Notes: generated by a model from the letters alone, not told the origin. Numbered from the stretch's first letter, positions 36,605 to 45,295 are shown. The stretch is DNA of 64,000 bases from Sphingobacteriales bacterium 50-39 (GCA_001898505.1 MKTZ01000005.1:1-64000); one strand, 5' to 3'. Numbers and translations are program-made.

Positions 36605-36874
36605 ATGAATCCGTTGACGCAAAAGATGTATGCTTTGGCACTAAAAAGCCCGGGCATTGAAGAGGTGCAAAAAGTAAACTTTCAATTGACGAAAAAGAAC
36701 CTGCTATACCTGGCGAGGCTGATCAATTTCGGCTTGGATGCGAAGCTGAAAGAGGACGATGGTTTTCTGCAGGTGATGCCTGCTGAGGCAAAAGAAGACC
36801 TACGCAAAACAGCAGCCGACATCCTCAGCAAAGCAAATCTAACGGAGTTCTATAACGAACTGCAGGAGATTTAA
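36605..36874 (+). CDS. Hypothetical small helical protein
   Basis: An 89-residue product, all-helical in pattern (IEEVQKVNFQLTKKNLLYLARLINFGLD). No signal peptide or known domain. It is preceded by the repeated leader element, which suggests deliberate expression. Unknown function. Confidence 0.5.
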   Translation: MNPLTQKMYALALKSPGIEEVQKVNFQLTKKNLLYLARLINFGLDAKLKEDDGFLQVMPAEAKEDLRKTAADILSKANLTEFYNELQEI

Positions 36875-37059
36875 CAGGCCGCGAAAAAAGGTAAGGGTGA
36901 GAGATATTGGCGGGCTGCAGGCCGGAGATGCGGTATAGTGTAGAAACACCCGGTAAGATGTTTTTTAAAAGCAGGATCCTAAAGTTTTCCTGTAGGCTCC
37001 CGAATTGATAGGACAGCTCTTTGAAATATGGGGTATATTCCGGGAAAGCCGTGGTTACT

Positions 37060-38283
37060 ATGGAGGAGATCAGTAACTATTTTGTCTTGCCTGTTGTGGC
37101 AATAGCCCTGATAGCTGTTTCTTTCGCAGCTCCCCTGTCAGGCGTTGAGGCAAAAGCCCACCGCTACAGTACGATTGACGGGCTGCGGGGATATTTGGCA
37201 ACCTTTGTTTTCCTGCACCACGCGGCGACATGGTATTATTTTGTGCATGTGCAGGAATGGAGCTATGAGCCTACGAAGTTATATCTGCATTTTGGGTCGA
37301 CCAGTGTTGCACTGTTCTTTATGATCACATCGTTCCTGTTTATATCGAAGCTTGCTGATGCCATGGGCGGACAGGTAGACTGGCTCAAATTATACGTGTC
37401 AAGGGTGCTCAGGATCATGCCGCTCTACCTGTTTGCCATAGTTGTTTTGTTTCTCCTTGCCGGTATGATATCAGGCTTTATTTTGGCCGTACCGGTTCGG
37501 CATCTATTAACGGATGCAGGCCGTTGGCTGTTGTTTATGGAACCGGAAATCAACGGGGTGCCGGGAACGAGATATATCATCTCAGGGGTGCAGTGGACGT
37601 TGGCTTTTGAATGTTTGTTTTACTGCTCATTGCCCTTCATGGCGCTCTTATTTTTCCGGATAAAAAGCCCTCTCGTACTATTTCTAACGGCAGGGATCTG
37701 CATGGCTATTTTTGTCTATGTCATTTTCACGTCATACCCCGAGCGGGCATGGTATGGTATCGCTCAGTTTGGGGGTGGTATCCCGGCAGCCTTTCTGCAA
37801 AGAAGCCCAAGGGTCAGGCGATTTTGTTCCCGGTTCTGGATGGCGCCCATCCTGATACTGATATGCTATTTTGTACTGTCTCGGTACAAGTCCATTTTGG
37901 CGCCCTTACCATTCCTGGGCGTTACCGTTGTATTCACCTTCATTGCGTGCGGCAATAGCTTGTTTGGCCTGCTGACGATCCGTGCCAGCCGGCTCCTGGG
38001 GCAGGTCTCTTACAGTGTCTACCTGCTGCATGGACTCCTGCTCTACTGCGGGTTTAAGTTTGTCCTCGGTTTTCCCCTTGGGCGCAGGCTCACACCATTG
38101 GGCCACTGGGTAGCCATGACAGGCTTTTGCATTATGCTCATGGTGCTGGCGTCTTTATCCTACCGTTGGATCGAACAGCCCTGCATCAATGTTTCAGGCA
38201 GGGCAGCAAAATCCCTCAGGCGGCGGTTTAAAAAACAAACCGGGCCTTTTGGCAGGGCCACTGAGGTGAACCAGTCTTTATGA
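37060..38283 (+). CDS. Acyltransferase family 3 membrane protein (OafA/YrhL-like)
   Basis: About 407 residues from ATG 37060 (an upstream frame reaches 37021). Ten or so hydrophobic helices are seen. The family motif TIDGLRGYLATFVFLHHAATW sits after the first helix; GTRYIISGVQWTLAFECLFY and SYSVYLLHG follow. Acyltransferase-3 proteins O-acetylate or otherwise acylate surface sugars or lipids. The natural acceptor is unknown; as island cargo it could alter surface structures. The last 6 bp overlap the convergent gene on the minus strand. Confidence 0.85.
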   Translation: MEEISNYFVLPVVAIALIAVSFAAPLSGVEAKAHRYSTIDGLRGYLATFVFLHHAATWYYFVHVQEWSYEPTKLYLHFGSTSVALFFMITSFLFISKLADAMGGQVDWLKLYVSRVLRIMPLYLFAIVVLFLLAGMISGFILAVPVRHLLTDAGRWLLFMEPEINGVPGTRYIISGVQWTLAFECLFYCSLPFMALLFFRIKSPLVLFLTAGICMAIFVYVIFTSYPERAWYGIAQFGGGIPAAFLQRSPRVRRFCSRFWMAPILILICYFVLSRYKSILAPLPFLGVTVVFTFIACGNSLFGLLTIRASRLLGQVSYSVYLLHGLLLYCGFKFVLGFPLGRRLTPLGHWVAMTGFCIMLMVLASLSYRWIEQPCINVSGRAAKSLRRRFKKQTGPFGRATEVNQSL

Positions 38284-38658
38284 ATGACCCGGCCCCGATA
38301 GTTCATAGGAAGTACGGGGCCAAAACAAGCCATCAACCAGCATCACCAGCCCGGCGACGAGGTTAACTATCATAGTCTCCGGCATGTTGGCATTGGCATT
38401 TGAAAAAAGGTACAATCCCAATTCCATGATGCCCAGCCAAACGTTGACGGTACCTATTGCAATGTACAGGAAGTCTTCCCGGCGGGTGAAGCCTGAGAAC
38501 CTGAAAACCAGCCAGAGGGCGGCCAGGGCCAGGAACAGAAAATGCGCTCCCTCCACTAGCAGGAACTGGACACTGGGCGGTAACAGATAGCGGCAAAAAG
38601 CTGAGACGGCAACAGCCAGCAGGGCCGCGACAAAACTATTTTTGAATCGTGTTTTCAT
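38278..38658 (-). CDS. Small four-helix membrane protein, unknown
   Basis: From ATG 38658 the product is 126 residues with four hydrophobic segments (AALLAVAVSAF, LVEGAHFLFLALAALWLVF, LYIAIGTVNVWLGIM, VNLVAGLVMLVDGLF). No family is assigned. It converges with the acyltransferase gene. Confidence 0.55.
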   Translation of the reverse strand: MKTRFKNSFVAALLAVAVSAFCRYLLPPSVQFLLVEGAHFLFLALAALWLVFRFSGFTRREDFLYIAIGTVNVWLGIMELGLYLFSNANANMPETMIVNLVAGLVMLVDGLFWPRTSYELSGPGHS

Positions 38659-38820
38659 GATGTAAGTTTTAATCACGCTTCCTACGGAATAGGACAAACG
38701 AACGTCATTGTGAAGGTGGTTGGGGCCTGCAGGGCGAACCCGGCAAAATTCGTATAATTATTTGTACTAAATGAAAGCATTCTTATGGATCCAAAGGACC
38801 ATTAGGATCTCAGCAATGCT

Positions 38821-40248
38821 TTAGTTGCAATCTCCGACCGTGGGGTGCGGCGTTCCGGCGGCAAAAGGAACCATACCCTGGTAAACATGGGCACGTATAT
38901 CTTCGCCAAGGTCTCCCGGGTCAACCCCCGTGCCCCCGAGCCAACCGCCAATGGTATAGGGTAAATAGATATGCCCGGCCCCCAGGCTGGCCAACACAAA
39001 GTTTGTGCAATTGTTGGTGTTGACCTGGTACCCCTGGCCCGCACAAGACTGGATATAATTTACCATAAAAAAGAAGTTCGAACTGGTGAGTGTCCAGGTT
39101 CCACCGATATTGAAAGGGTGCGGGGAATCGTCGTTAAATACACCCGGCACCGGGTCAGACCCCGGCGTCACATTCCCGGAGGGATAAAATCCTATGTTCC
39201 TGGTGATAGACCATCCGCCGGGAAAAGTTTCGGTGATGACCAGGAAGCTATGGCCGGTGTTGACAGGGTCAATGCTGCCCGATGATCCGTCCCCCTGCCA
39301 CACCCAGGGAGTGCGGGTACCTGGCTCCGGCTGGTCCACGCAGAGGGACACCTGGTAGGTTGCGCCGGATGCATTGGTAAAGCACTTGAAGTAGGCGTTT
39401 AGATCGGCGATGGGAAGATAGGGAGGGCTGATCAAAATACTGGGCGCTTTCGTGGGAGGGGGTGCTGAAATCCCCCCGCCGCCACCGTCGCCAGACGGCC
39501 CGTAACCACCTCCGCCGCCCCCTCCTCCGGCTCCCTCATCCGGGGCCATCAAGAGGTAACAGCCAACCAATTCCTCCCAATGTTCGCCGCCATCGGGGTC
39601 GCTCGGGGAATAATTGTATCCTTCCAGATATACGCAGACGGTAAAGGCGCTTGGCGCTATGGCATTGGAGATTACATTGGCGTTCCTGGATTGGGCGGTA
39701 TTTGCGCAGGTATATATCCAGGTTGAGCCATCAGGGTTATACCGGTATTTTTTCAGCGGATTGCCCCACCAGTCGTCTACGAGTACGATGCCGGAAAACC
39801 TACCCCGGCCCCCTTTCTGAATATAGTTGGTGTCCGGCAGGAGGGTCACCATTTCTGCATGCCATGCCTTGGAGGAGTCCTGGTATAAAAGGAGCTTCGC
39901 CTGCGTTTCGGGGCGCAGCTGGTACTTCCCGCTGGATGCCGTCGTTATGGCAAGGGAGTTTTTGTATTGTACGGGTACCTGGACCGCCTTCCTGTTACGG
40001 AAGGAGACAACGGCGGCCTTCTCCCATTCCGGCATTTTAGGGCTGCCCGTGCGTACGTTCCTGGGATTGTCAGCGGCCAACTGAGCAGGTTTTGCCAGAA
40101 CGTTTGTGGTGAAATAATCTTTCGCCTGAAGGACGAGGTTCGGAACGTTGGATGGCTGTACAAATCCATTTTTTCGACAGTTCTGGCTGCAAAGTGCGAG
40201 GGTGGACAATACAATCAGTGTCCAGCTCCTGGAAAAGGCTCGGTTCAT
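38821..40248 (-). CDS. Secreted/lipoprotein-like protein with possible papain-like C-terminal domain
   Basis: A 475-residue protein with a signal peptide ending in LALCSQNC, possibly a lipobox. An N-terminal domain (residues 30-230) is followed by a strongly glycine-rich hinge (240-260). The C-terminal part (about 285-475) contains GHSFLVI (His333) and NNCTNF (Cys414). A His before Cys in this order, on a beta-rich frame, resembles circularly permuted papain-like folds (NlpC/P60 or LRAT type), but this is inference. It could be a peptidoglycan-active or secreted effector-type protein. It is isolated in the island. Confidence 0.5.
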   Translation of the reverse strand: MNRAFSRSWTLIVLSTLALCSQNCRKNGFVQPSNVPNLVLQAKDYFTTNVLAKPAQLAADNPRNVRTGSPKMPEWEKAAVVSFRNRKAVQVPVQYKNSLAITTASSGKYQLRPETQAKLLLYQDSSKAWHAEMVTLLPDTNYIQKGGRGRFSGIVLVDDWWGNPLKKYRYNPDGSTWIYTCANTAQSRNANVISNAIAPSAFTVCVYLEGYNYSPSDPDGGEHWEELVGCYLLMAPDEGAGGGGGGGGYGPSGDGGGGGISAPPPTKAPSILISPPYLPIADLNAYFKCFTNASGATYQVSLCVDQPEPGTRTPWVWQGDGSSGSIDPVNTGHSFLVITETFPGGWSITRNIGFYPSGNVTPGSDPVPGVFNDDSPHPFNIGGTWTLTSSNFFFMVNYIQSCAGQGYQVNTNNCTNFVLASLGAGHIYLPYTIGGWLGGTGVDPGDLGEDIRAHVYQGMVPFAAGTPHPTVGDCN

Positions 40249-40355
40249 AGTTAAGCGTTTGGTGAAAAGGACTCCACCAAGATACAGCGCAAAGAATATT
40301 ACCCGAATTGACCTGCATCAATTCGGCATAACGAAATTTTCCCTATTTTCCTTCC

Positions 40356-41003
40356 ATGGAACCCCAGATCGTGACCGCGTTTCACCCCGCCCTTGGCCGT
40401 ATGGTCCCCATCAAAGAAGCCGAAAATGGGCTGGCCTGCGGGTGCATCTGTACATTGTGCGGCCAGGCGCTGATCGCAGTGCAGGGGATGCCCGCCTGGC
40501 ATTACCGGCATTACGAGGCCTCCGCCTGTCCAGGCGGCTCTATGACAGCCTTACATAACCGGGCGATAGGCATGCTCCTGGCACAGGACACGTTTAGTGT
40601 AGGAGCCGAAAGGATCTCCTACAGAGACCCTACGGTCCGGGAAAAGGTGGGGCATTTTATCCCGGATATAACAGCCATTTCAGGAGGGGAAAAATTATTG
40701 CTGGAAGTAAGGGTAACGCATGCCTGCGAAGCAACTAAAATAGCCTACTACCGGGAAATGCGGTATGCCAGCCTGGAGTTCGACCTTTCCTACCTGCCAT
40801 ATGACATTGACGACGAAATGTTGTATGAAGAGCTAATTACTAATGGAGAAAATAAAAGGTGGCTCTACCAACCCGAGGCAACGTCGCCAGCACCCGTGTC
40901 TACCATTGCTATCGCGTGGGAAAAAATCGGGATGCTGGCTTTGGCCGTTGGAGCAATTTTGTGGTTCGCCTGCCGCAAACCCTATCGAGGAAAGCAGCGA
41001 TAA
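40356..41003 (+). CDS. CoiA-like competence-nuclease protein with C-terminal membrane helix
   Basis: A 215-residue product. The N-terminus has a zinc-like segment (CGCICTLCG) and HYRHYEASACPGG, as in CoiA family proteins. The middle FIPDITAISGGEKLLLEVRVTHACEATKIAYY gives an Asp..Glu-x-(R) PD-(D/E)xK-like core where the usual lysine is replaced by Arg or Thr. The C-terminal helix IGMLALAVGAILWFAC is a transmembrane segment. It might act in DNA processing during uptake or transfer, but this is unproven. The motif is degenerate. Confidence 0.6.
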   Translation: MEPQIVTAFHPALGRMVPIKEAENGLACGCICTLCGQALIAVQGMPAWHYRHYEASACPGGSMTALHNRAIGMLLAQDTFSVGAERISYRDPTVREKVGHFIPDITAISGGEKLLLEVRVTHACEATKIAYYREMRYASLEFDLSYLPYDIDDEMLYEELITNGENKRWLYQPEATSPAPVSTIAIAWEKIGMLALAVGAILWFACRKPYRGKQR

Positions 41004-41008
41004 CGTCG

Positions 41009-41467
41009 CTATTCACTTTCCCTCCAGCCTAAAAAATCATATTGGAAGTAGGTCACCATAATGATCACGGTATCCACCGCAAATACCAGCCATCCTGGCC
41101 AGTGCCACCGGGTAAAAAGATGCAAGACCGGTTCATGCAGCAGGAACGGCGTCAGCAGGCAGGTGTAAGCGCAACAAAGGAGGAAAACAGGCAGCCAGAA
41201 GATATTACCGTCCTCCCTGGCGCGGATGATCCAGCCGCGCACCATCATCAGCAGGAAATACATGCCCACTGCCACAGCAAATACAATAGCGGTTCTCGCC
41301 AAAATGCTATAATGGATGACAAAAGACAGGCGGGAGAAGGCATAACCCGTCACCAGCAGCGGTAAGAAAATAAATGCCCGGAAAATTAGTTTAAAAGCGA
41401 CACCGATCAGGCTGGTCTGGCGGTCAAATTCCGCCTGTGGTATTGAAGTGTACGTAATTCTTTCCAT
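41009..41467 (-). CDS. Hypothetical membrane protein
   Basis: A 152-residue membrane protein starting at ATG 41467. The transcript reads AAAGGAGGAGTT before this ATG, a strong Shine-Dalgarno that decides against the frame start at 41482. Four hydrophobic segments (LIFRAFIFLPLLVTGYAF, ILARTAIVFAVAVGMYFLLM, IFWLPVFLLCCAYTCLL, WLVFAVDTVIIMVTYF) are seen. No family is recognised. Confidence 0.6.
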   Translation of the reverse strand: MERITYTSIPQAEFDRQTSLIGVAFKLIFRAFIFLPLLVTGYAFSRLSFVIHYSILARTAIVFAVAVGMYFLLMMVRGWIIRAREDGNIFWLPVFLLCCAYTCLLTPFLLHEPVLHLFTRWHWPGWLVFAVDTVIIMVTYFQYDFLGWRESE

Positions 41468-41639
41468 AACTCCTCCTTTCATTCATTGCTGTAATTTACC
41501 AAAAACGGGAAAGACCGGCAAAAAAGAGTTTTGCACCTGTGCATAAGTTTTCCCGGCTAACGGGAGGCCAACAAACGCCGGATGCCACCCCTCTTATGAT
41601 CATTCCCTGCCCTCCATTACCACCATACCGGGAAAGACA

Positions 41640-41670
41640 GCGAACGGCCCCATAGGGCCGTTCGCTTTTT
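41640..41670. terminator. Strong terminator hairpin (11 bp stem)
   Basis: GCGAACGGCCC (41640-41650) and GGGCCGTTCGC (41655-41665) pair perfectly around CATA, followed on the plus strand by TTTTT. It sits just after the stop of the minus-strand gene at 41681, so it probably ends the long minus-strand run. Confidence 0.75.
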
Positions 41671-41680
41671 AGCTCCATTT

Positions 41681-42052
41681 CTAAAAAAACAACAGTTTAG
41701 CGGCGAAATAAAAGTTAGACTGATCCCAGTCCGGATGAGCAATGCGGTCTTCCAGGCAGTAGAGTGTTAGGCCTGCCATGCCGCTGCCAAAAAGGTAGTG
41801 GGCAAACCACGTCGCATTGCCGATAATCTCCTGTTGGTGTTCGGCAAAAATACCCTTCATATTTCGAGCAACCGTAGGCCAGTCTTCTATCTTTTCCCGT
41901 GAATGTTTTTTCCGGTGTAGGATTATATCTCCGGCGGCAACTTTCTCGGCCACCCACCGGACACTAAGTATAAAGTTGACTGTATCCTCGGGTAATAGTT
42001 TAAACAGGCATATGGCCTTTTCATAAATCGTCATATTAGTAAGTGCTTTCAT
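41681..42052 (-). CDS. Hypothetical 123-residue protein, paralogue of 43866-44237
   Basis: A soluble, helix-rich protein. MTIYEKA, then AEKVAAGDIILHRKK, then W-P-F spacing, HQQEIIGNATWFAHYLFG and CLEDRI align in pattern with the product at 43866-44237 (MTPQEKA, AEEVQNGKLIIRK, HQDEVRNSALSFGKYLF, SIQNYL). No function known. The last gene of the minus-strand run before the terminator. Confidence 0.55.
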   Translation of the reverse strand: MKALTNMTIYEKAICLFKLLPEDTVNFILSVRWVAEKVAAGDIILHRKKHSREKIEDWPTVARNMKGIFAEHQQEIIGNATWFAHYLFGSGMAGLTLYCLEDRIAHPDWDQSNFYFAAKLLFF

Positions 42053-42069
42053 ACAAATCCAGTTTAAGA

Positions 42070-42450
42070 TTAATCAAATAAATTCTTCTGTACCAATCTA
42101 TGCTGAGTCATATCCAGTTTATCAAAAGGCGTCATATCCTTATGCAGTTGCTCGACGGCGACGCCATGCATATACAACGCCCAGTTGTTTGTTTCAATGT
42201 CCTTTTCTGCCCAGGTAAGATGGTACGCCAGCTCCCGGTATCGTTCCAGCAATTCGTCCTGGCTCATCCTGAACGCCCGTTGGAACCACAGGCGTTCGTG
42301 GTATTTTCCTATAAGCTCCCATTCCCCGGTAAGCCGTTCGATGGTCTCCCGGCATCGCCAATTATGATAGTGGAGATCAGTACGCTTTTGCTCCGACAGG
42401 AGGTAACCAGTATAGTCTTCTTCGTGTTTTGTGTGCTCACTTTTCATCAT
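42070..42450 (-). CDS. Hypothetical helical protein
   Basis: A 126-residue charged helical protein (LTGEWELIGKYHERLWFQRAF, AEKDIETNNWALYMHG). It overlaps the next gene upstream by 14 bp, indicating a coupled operon. No family. Confidence 0.5.
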   Translation of the reverse strand: MMKSEHTKHEEDYTGYLLSEQKRTDLHYHNWRCRETIERLTGEWELIGKYHERLWFQRAFRMSQDELLERYRELAYHLTWAEKDIETNNWALYMHGVAVEQLHKDMTPFDKLDMTQHRLVQKNLFD

Positions 42451-42886
42451 TACCGGGTTTTGGTATGGTTAGCAATGCGCGGTCGATCAGGGGAACGAGT
42501 AATTTTAGCAGGAGATCCGTGTACTCCTCCAGCCATTTCATATTTGAATAAAGCCGTCTAGGGTCTATACCTGTTTTCAATTCAGCACTCAATTTTATCA
42601 TCACGTCCCTGGCCTGCTCTTCCAGGTTCTCCGCTACCTGCAGCGGGCAGGTGCCCGGCTCGAAAACGTAACCCGCCCTGGAATATGCTTCCTGCACCAA
42701 AAGGTCATATTCTGCAAAATCTTCGTCCGGCATGGCAAAGGCCCGTGCCGGTTCGGCGATGATATGGCCATCGTAACGATCGCGGTATGCATGAGCCGAA
42801 AGAATCTTCTTTTGAATGTTCTCTATTTTCGGGCGAATAGCTTGTGTATAGGCCATTGCTTTTATGTAGGTGGCAGCCGCCTTCAA
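42437..42886 (-). CDS. Hypothetical helical protein
   Basis: 149 residues, mostly helical, with EYDLLVQEAYSRAGYVF and EEQARDVMIKLSAELKTGIDP. No signal or known domain. Part of the minus-strand run upstream of the PRTRC cassette (downstream in transcription). Overlaps the neighbouring gene. Confidence 0.5.
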   Translation of the reverse strand: MKAAATYIKAMAYTQAIRPKIENIQKKILSAHAYRDRYDGHIIAEPARAFAMPDEDFAEYDLLVQEAYSRAGYVFEPGTCPLQVAENLEEQARDVMIKLSAELKTGIDPRRLYSNMKWLEEYTDLLLKLLVPLIDRALLTIPKPGNDEK

Positions 42887-42923
42887 CAGTTCTGCTGATG
42901 GGTTGAAATTTTCCTATTTCATA

Positions 42924-43301
42924 TTATTCCTCCTTTTCCGGCGAATCACCGGCTATTGTTTTTTTAAATGCTTCTTCCGGCAGGATTTTCTCCAGGGGAG
43001 TGCCCAGTTCAGATTTGGTATGAATTTCCCGGCACCATTCCAGGTTGCCAGTTACCAGATATTCATCGGTGATAAGGCCTTCCCAGGTGTCGTATTTGAT
43101 ATAAAGAAGCCGCCAGGATTTCTCTGTTATTTCGATTTCGTTGGGGGTCATGGGACGTTCGGCTTCACAGATAGGATGGATTCCCCTGTGTCTGAACACC
43201 CTGAACCAGGCGCCGTCCCCTGCGTAATAAATCACCACGGCAACACAGGGGTTTCTATCCGTGGGCGTCTTTCTATGAACGCGCATCGTATACGTTGACA
43301 T
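42924..43301 (-). CDS. Hypothetical protein
   Basis: A 125-residue soluble protein starting STYTMRVHRKTPTDRNPCVAV. Beta-rich N-terminus, acidic end (GDSPEKEE). No family is recognised. Operon-like spacing. Confidence 0.5.
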   Translation of the reverse strand: MSTYTMRVHRKTPTDRNPCVAVVIYYAGDGAWFRVFRHRGIHPICEAERPMTPNEIEITEKSWRLLYIKYDTWEGLITDEYLVTGNLEWCREIHTKSELGTPLEKILPEEAFKKTIAGDSPEKEE

Positions 43302-43332
43302 CGCTTATTTGTTTAATTAAATGAAGGGAAAC

Positions 43333-43358
43333 AAAGGAAGGGCGGCTGCCCTTCCTTT
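43333..43358 (-). terminator. Terminator hairpin, 11 bp perfect stem
   Basis: AAAGGAAGGGC (43333-43343) and GCCCTTCCTTT (43348-43358) around GGCT lie right after the stop of the minus-strand RadC-like gene. The minus strand reads TTTGTTTCCC afterwards. Confidence 0.7.
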
Positions 43359-43363
43359 ACCGT

Positions 43364-43834
43364 CTACAACAACCCGATTTCCGTAAAGGATTTGTACCCC
43401 TCCTGAGAAATCACCAGGAAATCTGTCAGTTCAATCTCTAACAGCTTGCCGCCGTTTTTCAATTTATTGGCAAATGCCCGTGTTTGTTCCGACACCTCCA
43501 GTTTACCCGAGGGATGGTTTACACAAACAATAATATTTGTCGCGGCATGGATCAGCGCTCCTGCAAATATTACCCTTGGATCAATATTCGCCTTTTCCCG
43601 TCCCCCGCTGCTTACAGGGTAAATACCCAGGACTTCAGCAGCATTATTCAGGTACATTACTTTGAGTTCCATCACTAGTTCTATAGTCCTCGCGTTCCAC
43701 GATTGTTTAAAAGCCTCGTATGCTATATGGGGCTCTTTTATTTGCACTTTAGGGCCATCACTCTTACCGCTGACATAAATTAATTGAATCTGCGGGATAC
43801 TCATTACCTCGGTTTGTTCTGTTTTCTTTTCCAT
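43364..43834 (-). CDS. JAB/RadC-like protein with incomplete JAMM motif
   Basis: A 156-residue protein matching the RadC-like JAB domain of mobile elements (MYLNNAAEVLGIYPVSSGGREKANIDPRVIFAGALIHAATNIIVCVNHPSG in segments). The normal HNHPSG is VNHPSG here, so the first metal-binding His is lost, and the later DH becomes DF in ELTDFLVIS. Metalloprotease activity is therefore doubtful. JAB-type proteins are standard companions of PRTRC cassettes; this may be the counterpart of PRTRC protein A. The leader AAAAAATCAACAGT before its ATG resembles that of ssb. Confidence 0.75.
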   Translation of the reverse strand: MEKKTEQTEVMSIPQIQLIYVSGKSDGPKVQIKEPHIAYEAFKQSWNARTIELVMELKVMYLNNAAEVLGIYPVSSGGREKANIDPRVIFAGALIHAATNIIVCVNHPSGKLEVSEQTRAFANKLKNGGKLLEIELTDFLVISQEGYKSFTEIGLL

Positions 43835-43865
43835 ACTGTTGATTTTTTATAAGTCTAAAAATTGA

Positions 43866-44237
43866 TTACTCTAAAAGGAACAGGCGAAGGGCAAGTGCCA
43901 AACGCTGGTCCTTGCAAAAGCCATATTCCAGATAATTTTGAATGCTGTCTTTTGTAAAACAGATCATCCGTTTGCGGAACAGGTACTTGCCAAAAGAAAG
44001 GGCGCTGTTCCTGACCTCGTCCTGGTGATCCTGCAGGAGCGCCAGGTAGCATCCTGCCAGTTCAGGCCATGAAGCGGCGGCACTGTGGGGCAACCATTTT
44101 CGGATGATAAGTTTCCCGTTCTGCACCTCCTCTGCCCGCGCATAGCAGTGCTGGACTACCAGCCCGCATCCATCCGGGAATAATTCATGGACAAGTGCCG
44201 CTTTTTCCTGTGGGGTCATTCTTACAAAACTTTTCAT
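43866..44237 (-). CDS. Hypothetical 123-residue protein, paralogue of 41681-42052
   Basis: Soluble helix-rich protein sharing the layout MTPQEKA, AEEVQNGKLIIRK, HQDEVRNSALSFGKYLF and a late C-terminal helix with the product at 41681-42052. It lies downstream of the PRTRC cassette on the same strand. Unknown function. Inverted repeats upstream may regulate or terminate. Confidence 0.55.
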   Translation of the reverse strand: MKSFVRMTPQEKAALVHELFPDGCGLVVQHCYARAEEVQNGKLIIRKWLPHSAAASWPELAGCYLALLQDHQDEVRNSALSFGKYLFRKRMICFTKDSIQNYLEYGFCKDQRLALALRLFLLE

Positions 44238-44284
44238 ACCGTGACATTTTTAATGTTATCATTTTCTGAAGGCATAACCGTGTT

Positions 44285-44309
44285 TTCGGAAAACATCATT
44301 ATTTCCGAA
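44285..44309. promoter_or_regulatory. Inverted repeat upstream of 43866-44237 gene
   Basis: TTCGGAAA (44285-44292) and TTTCCGAA (44302-44309), 9-bp spacer, about 50 bp upstream of the minus-strand gene start. Operator-like. Confidence 0.35.
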
Positions 44310-44340
44310 GGCCGACCGGCATCAGCGTTTTTATTTTACA

Positions 44341-44376
44341 CACTTTTCTTTTGTCGCGCCTGCAAAAAGAAAAGTG
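44341..44376. repeat. 12-bp perfect inverted repeat (hairpin)
   Basis: CACTTTTCTTTT (44341-44352) and AAAAGAAAAGTG (44365-44376). It may act as a terminator between the PRTRC run and the next gene. Confidence 0.5.
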
Positions 44377-44455
44377 GCCTTATCACAGCAGGGGCAAATG
44401 GATAATGGATGCATCGTTACCCTTTGTGCTGTTCAACTAAGCTGGTTGGTTAAAG

Positions 44456-44481
44456 AAGGGCTGCTATGGGCAGCAGCCCTT
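44456..44481 (-). terminator. Terminator hairpin after the PRTRC ThiF gene
   Basis: AAGGGCTGCT (44456-44465) and AGCAGCCCTT (44472-44481) pair perfectly. It lies 11 bp after the stop of the minus-strand ThiF gene. A modest T tract follows on the minus strand. Confidence 0.65.
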
Positions 44482-44491
44482 GCCACAGCGG

Positions 44492-45295
44492 CTACGCTAC
44501 TTTCAGGGGCTGTGCCTTTAAGGTGCGCAGGTTCAGGAAAAAGCCCTTATTCTCAATCACACCCTCACGCAGCAGCTGCCATAATACCGAGCCGCCCAGG
44601 TCTGCCAGTGACGGGTTAATAAACAGGTCCTGCCTGATCAGCGCTTCCGCCAGCGAACAGCTTGGCGTGTTGTCTTCCTTAGCCGCCTCAAAGAGTTCTT
44701 TAAATTCAACCGTGGGGAAAGGCAGCGAACCGACAGGGATAAATTTTTTCGAAGCTGGCTGCTTAATGGCGCCGATTGTCGCCAATACCGCCTGCCCTGT
44801 ATGCCTGCTGTTCCCGAAGTCCATCCAGTAGCGGGCATTGTCCCTGCCGTACCCGTGGTTCTTATGCTGCTGCTGAAGGATGGAGGCAATCTCGAAGCGT
44901 GGCTGCACTTTGTCCACGCAGCTGATGGTTATACATGCTCCATGCTGCTGCACATGCTTGAGATTGGCGCGGTTATATTCCATGGTGACCGCTTTCCAGT
45001 CCGTACCAAAGTGGCGGTTGTAACGGTTTATCAGCGCCACTGCTTTAGGTAACCCAATTTCCGATGCTGCAAATAGCTGCCTTCCTATGTTGGCTGCGGT
45101 CACTACGTCCCCGTCAAATACCCTGACGAACAGACCCGGGTGCTGCAAAGCCAGCAGCGAGGTATGAATTTTCGCCAGCGCGGTGAGCATGTGGCTTCCC
45201 GTCCCCCCGGCCCCTATCAAGTTTACTGTTATAGGGTTGGCAGGCTGTAACAGGGACTGCTCTATAAAATGCACTTTTATTTTTTGTGTGTTCAT
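44492..45295 (-). CDS. PRTRC system ThiF family protein
   Basis: A 267-residue E1-like (ThiF/HesA) protein. The nucleotide-binding loop is NLIGAGGTGS, followed by VRVFDGDVVTAANIGRQLF and the ThiF-like SCVDKV segment. ThiF relatives adenylate a C-terminal glycine of a ubiquitin-like partner. PRTRC protein C here ends IGTKG, but it is not shown to be a substrate. It overlaps the start of the PRTRC B gene by 4 bp. Last gene of the cassette before a terminator. The cassette name means ParB-related, ThiF-related cassette; its function is not established. Confidence 0.9.
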   Translation of the reverse strand: MNTQKIKVHFIEQSLLQPANPITVNLIGAGGTGSHMLTALAKIHTSLLALQHPGLFVRVFDGDVVTAANIGRQLFAASEIGLPKAVALINRYNRHFGTDWKAVTMEYNRANLKHVQQHGACITISCVDKVQPRFEIASILQQQHKNHGYGRDNARYWMDFGNSRHTGQAVLATIGAIKQPASKKFIPVGSLPFPTVEFKELFEAAKEDNTPSCSLAEALIRQDLFINPSLADLGGSVLWQLLREGVIENKGFFLNLRTLKAQPLKVA

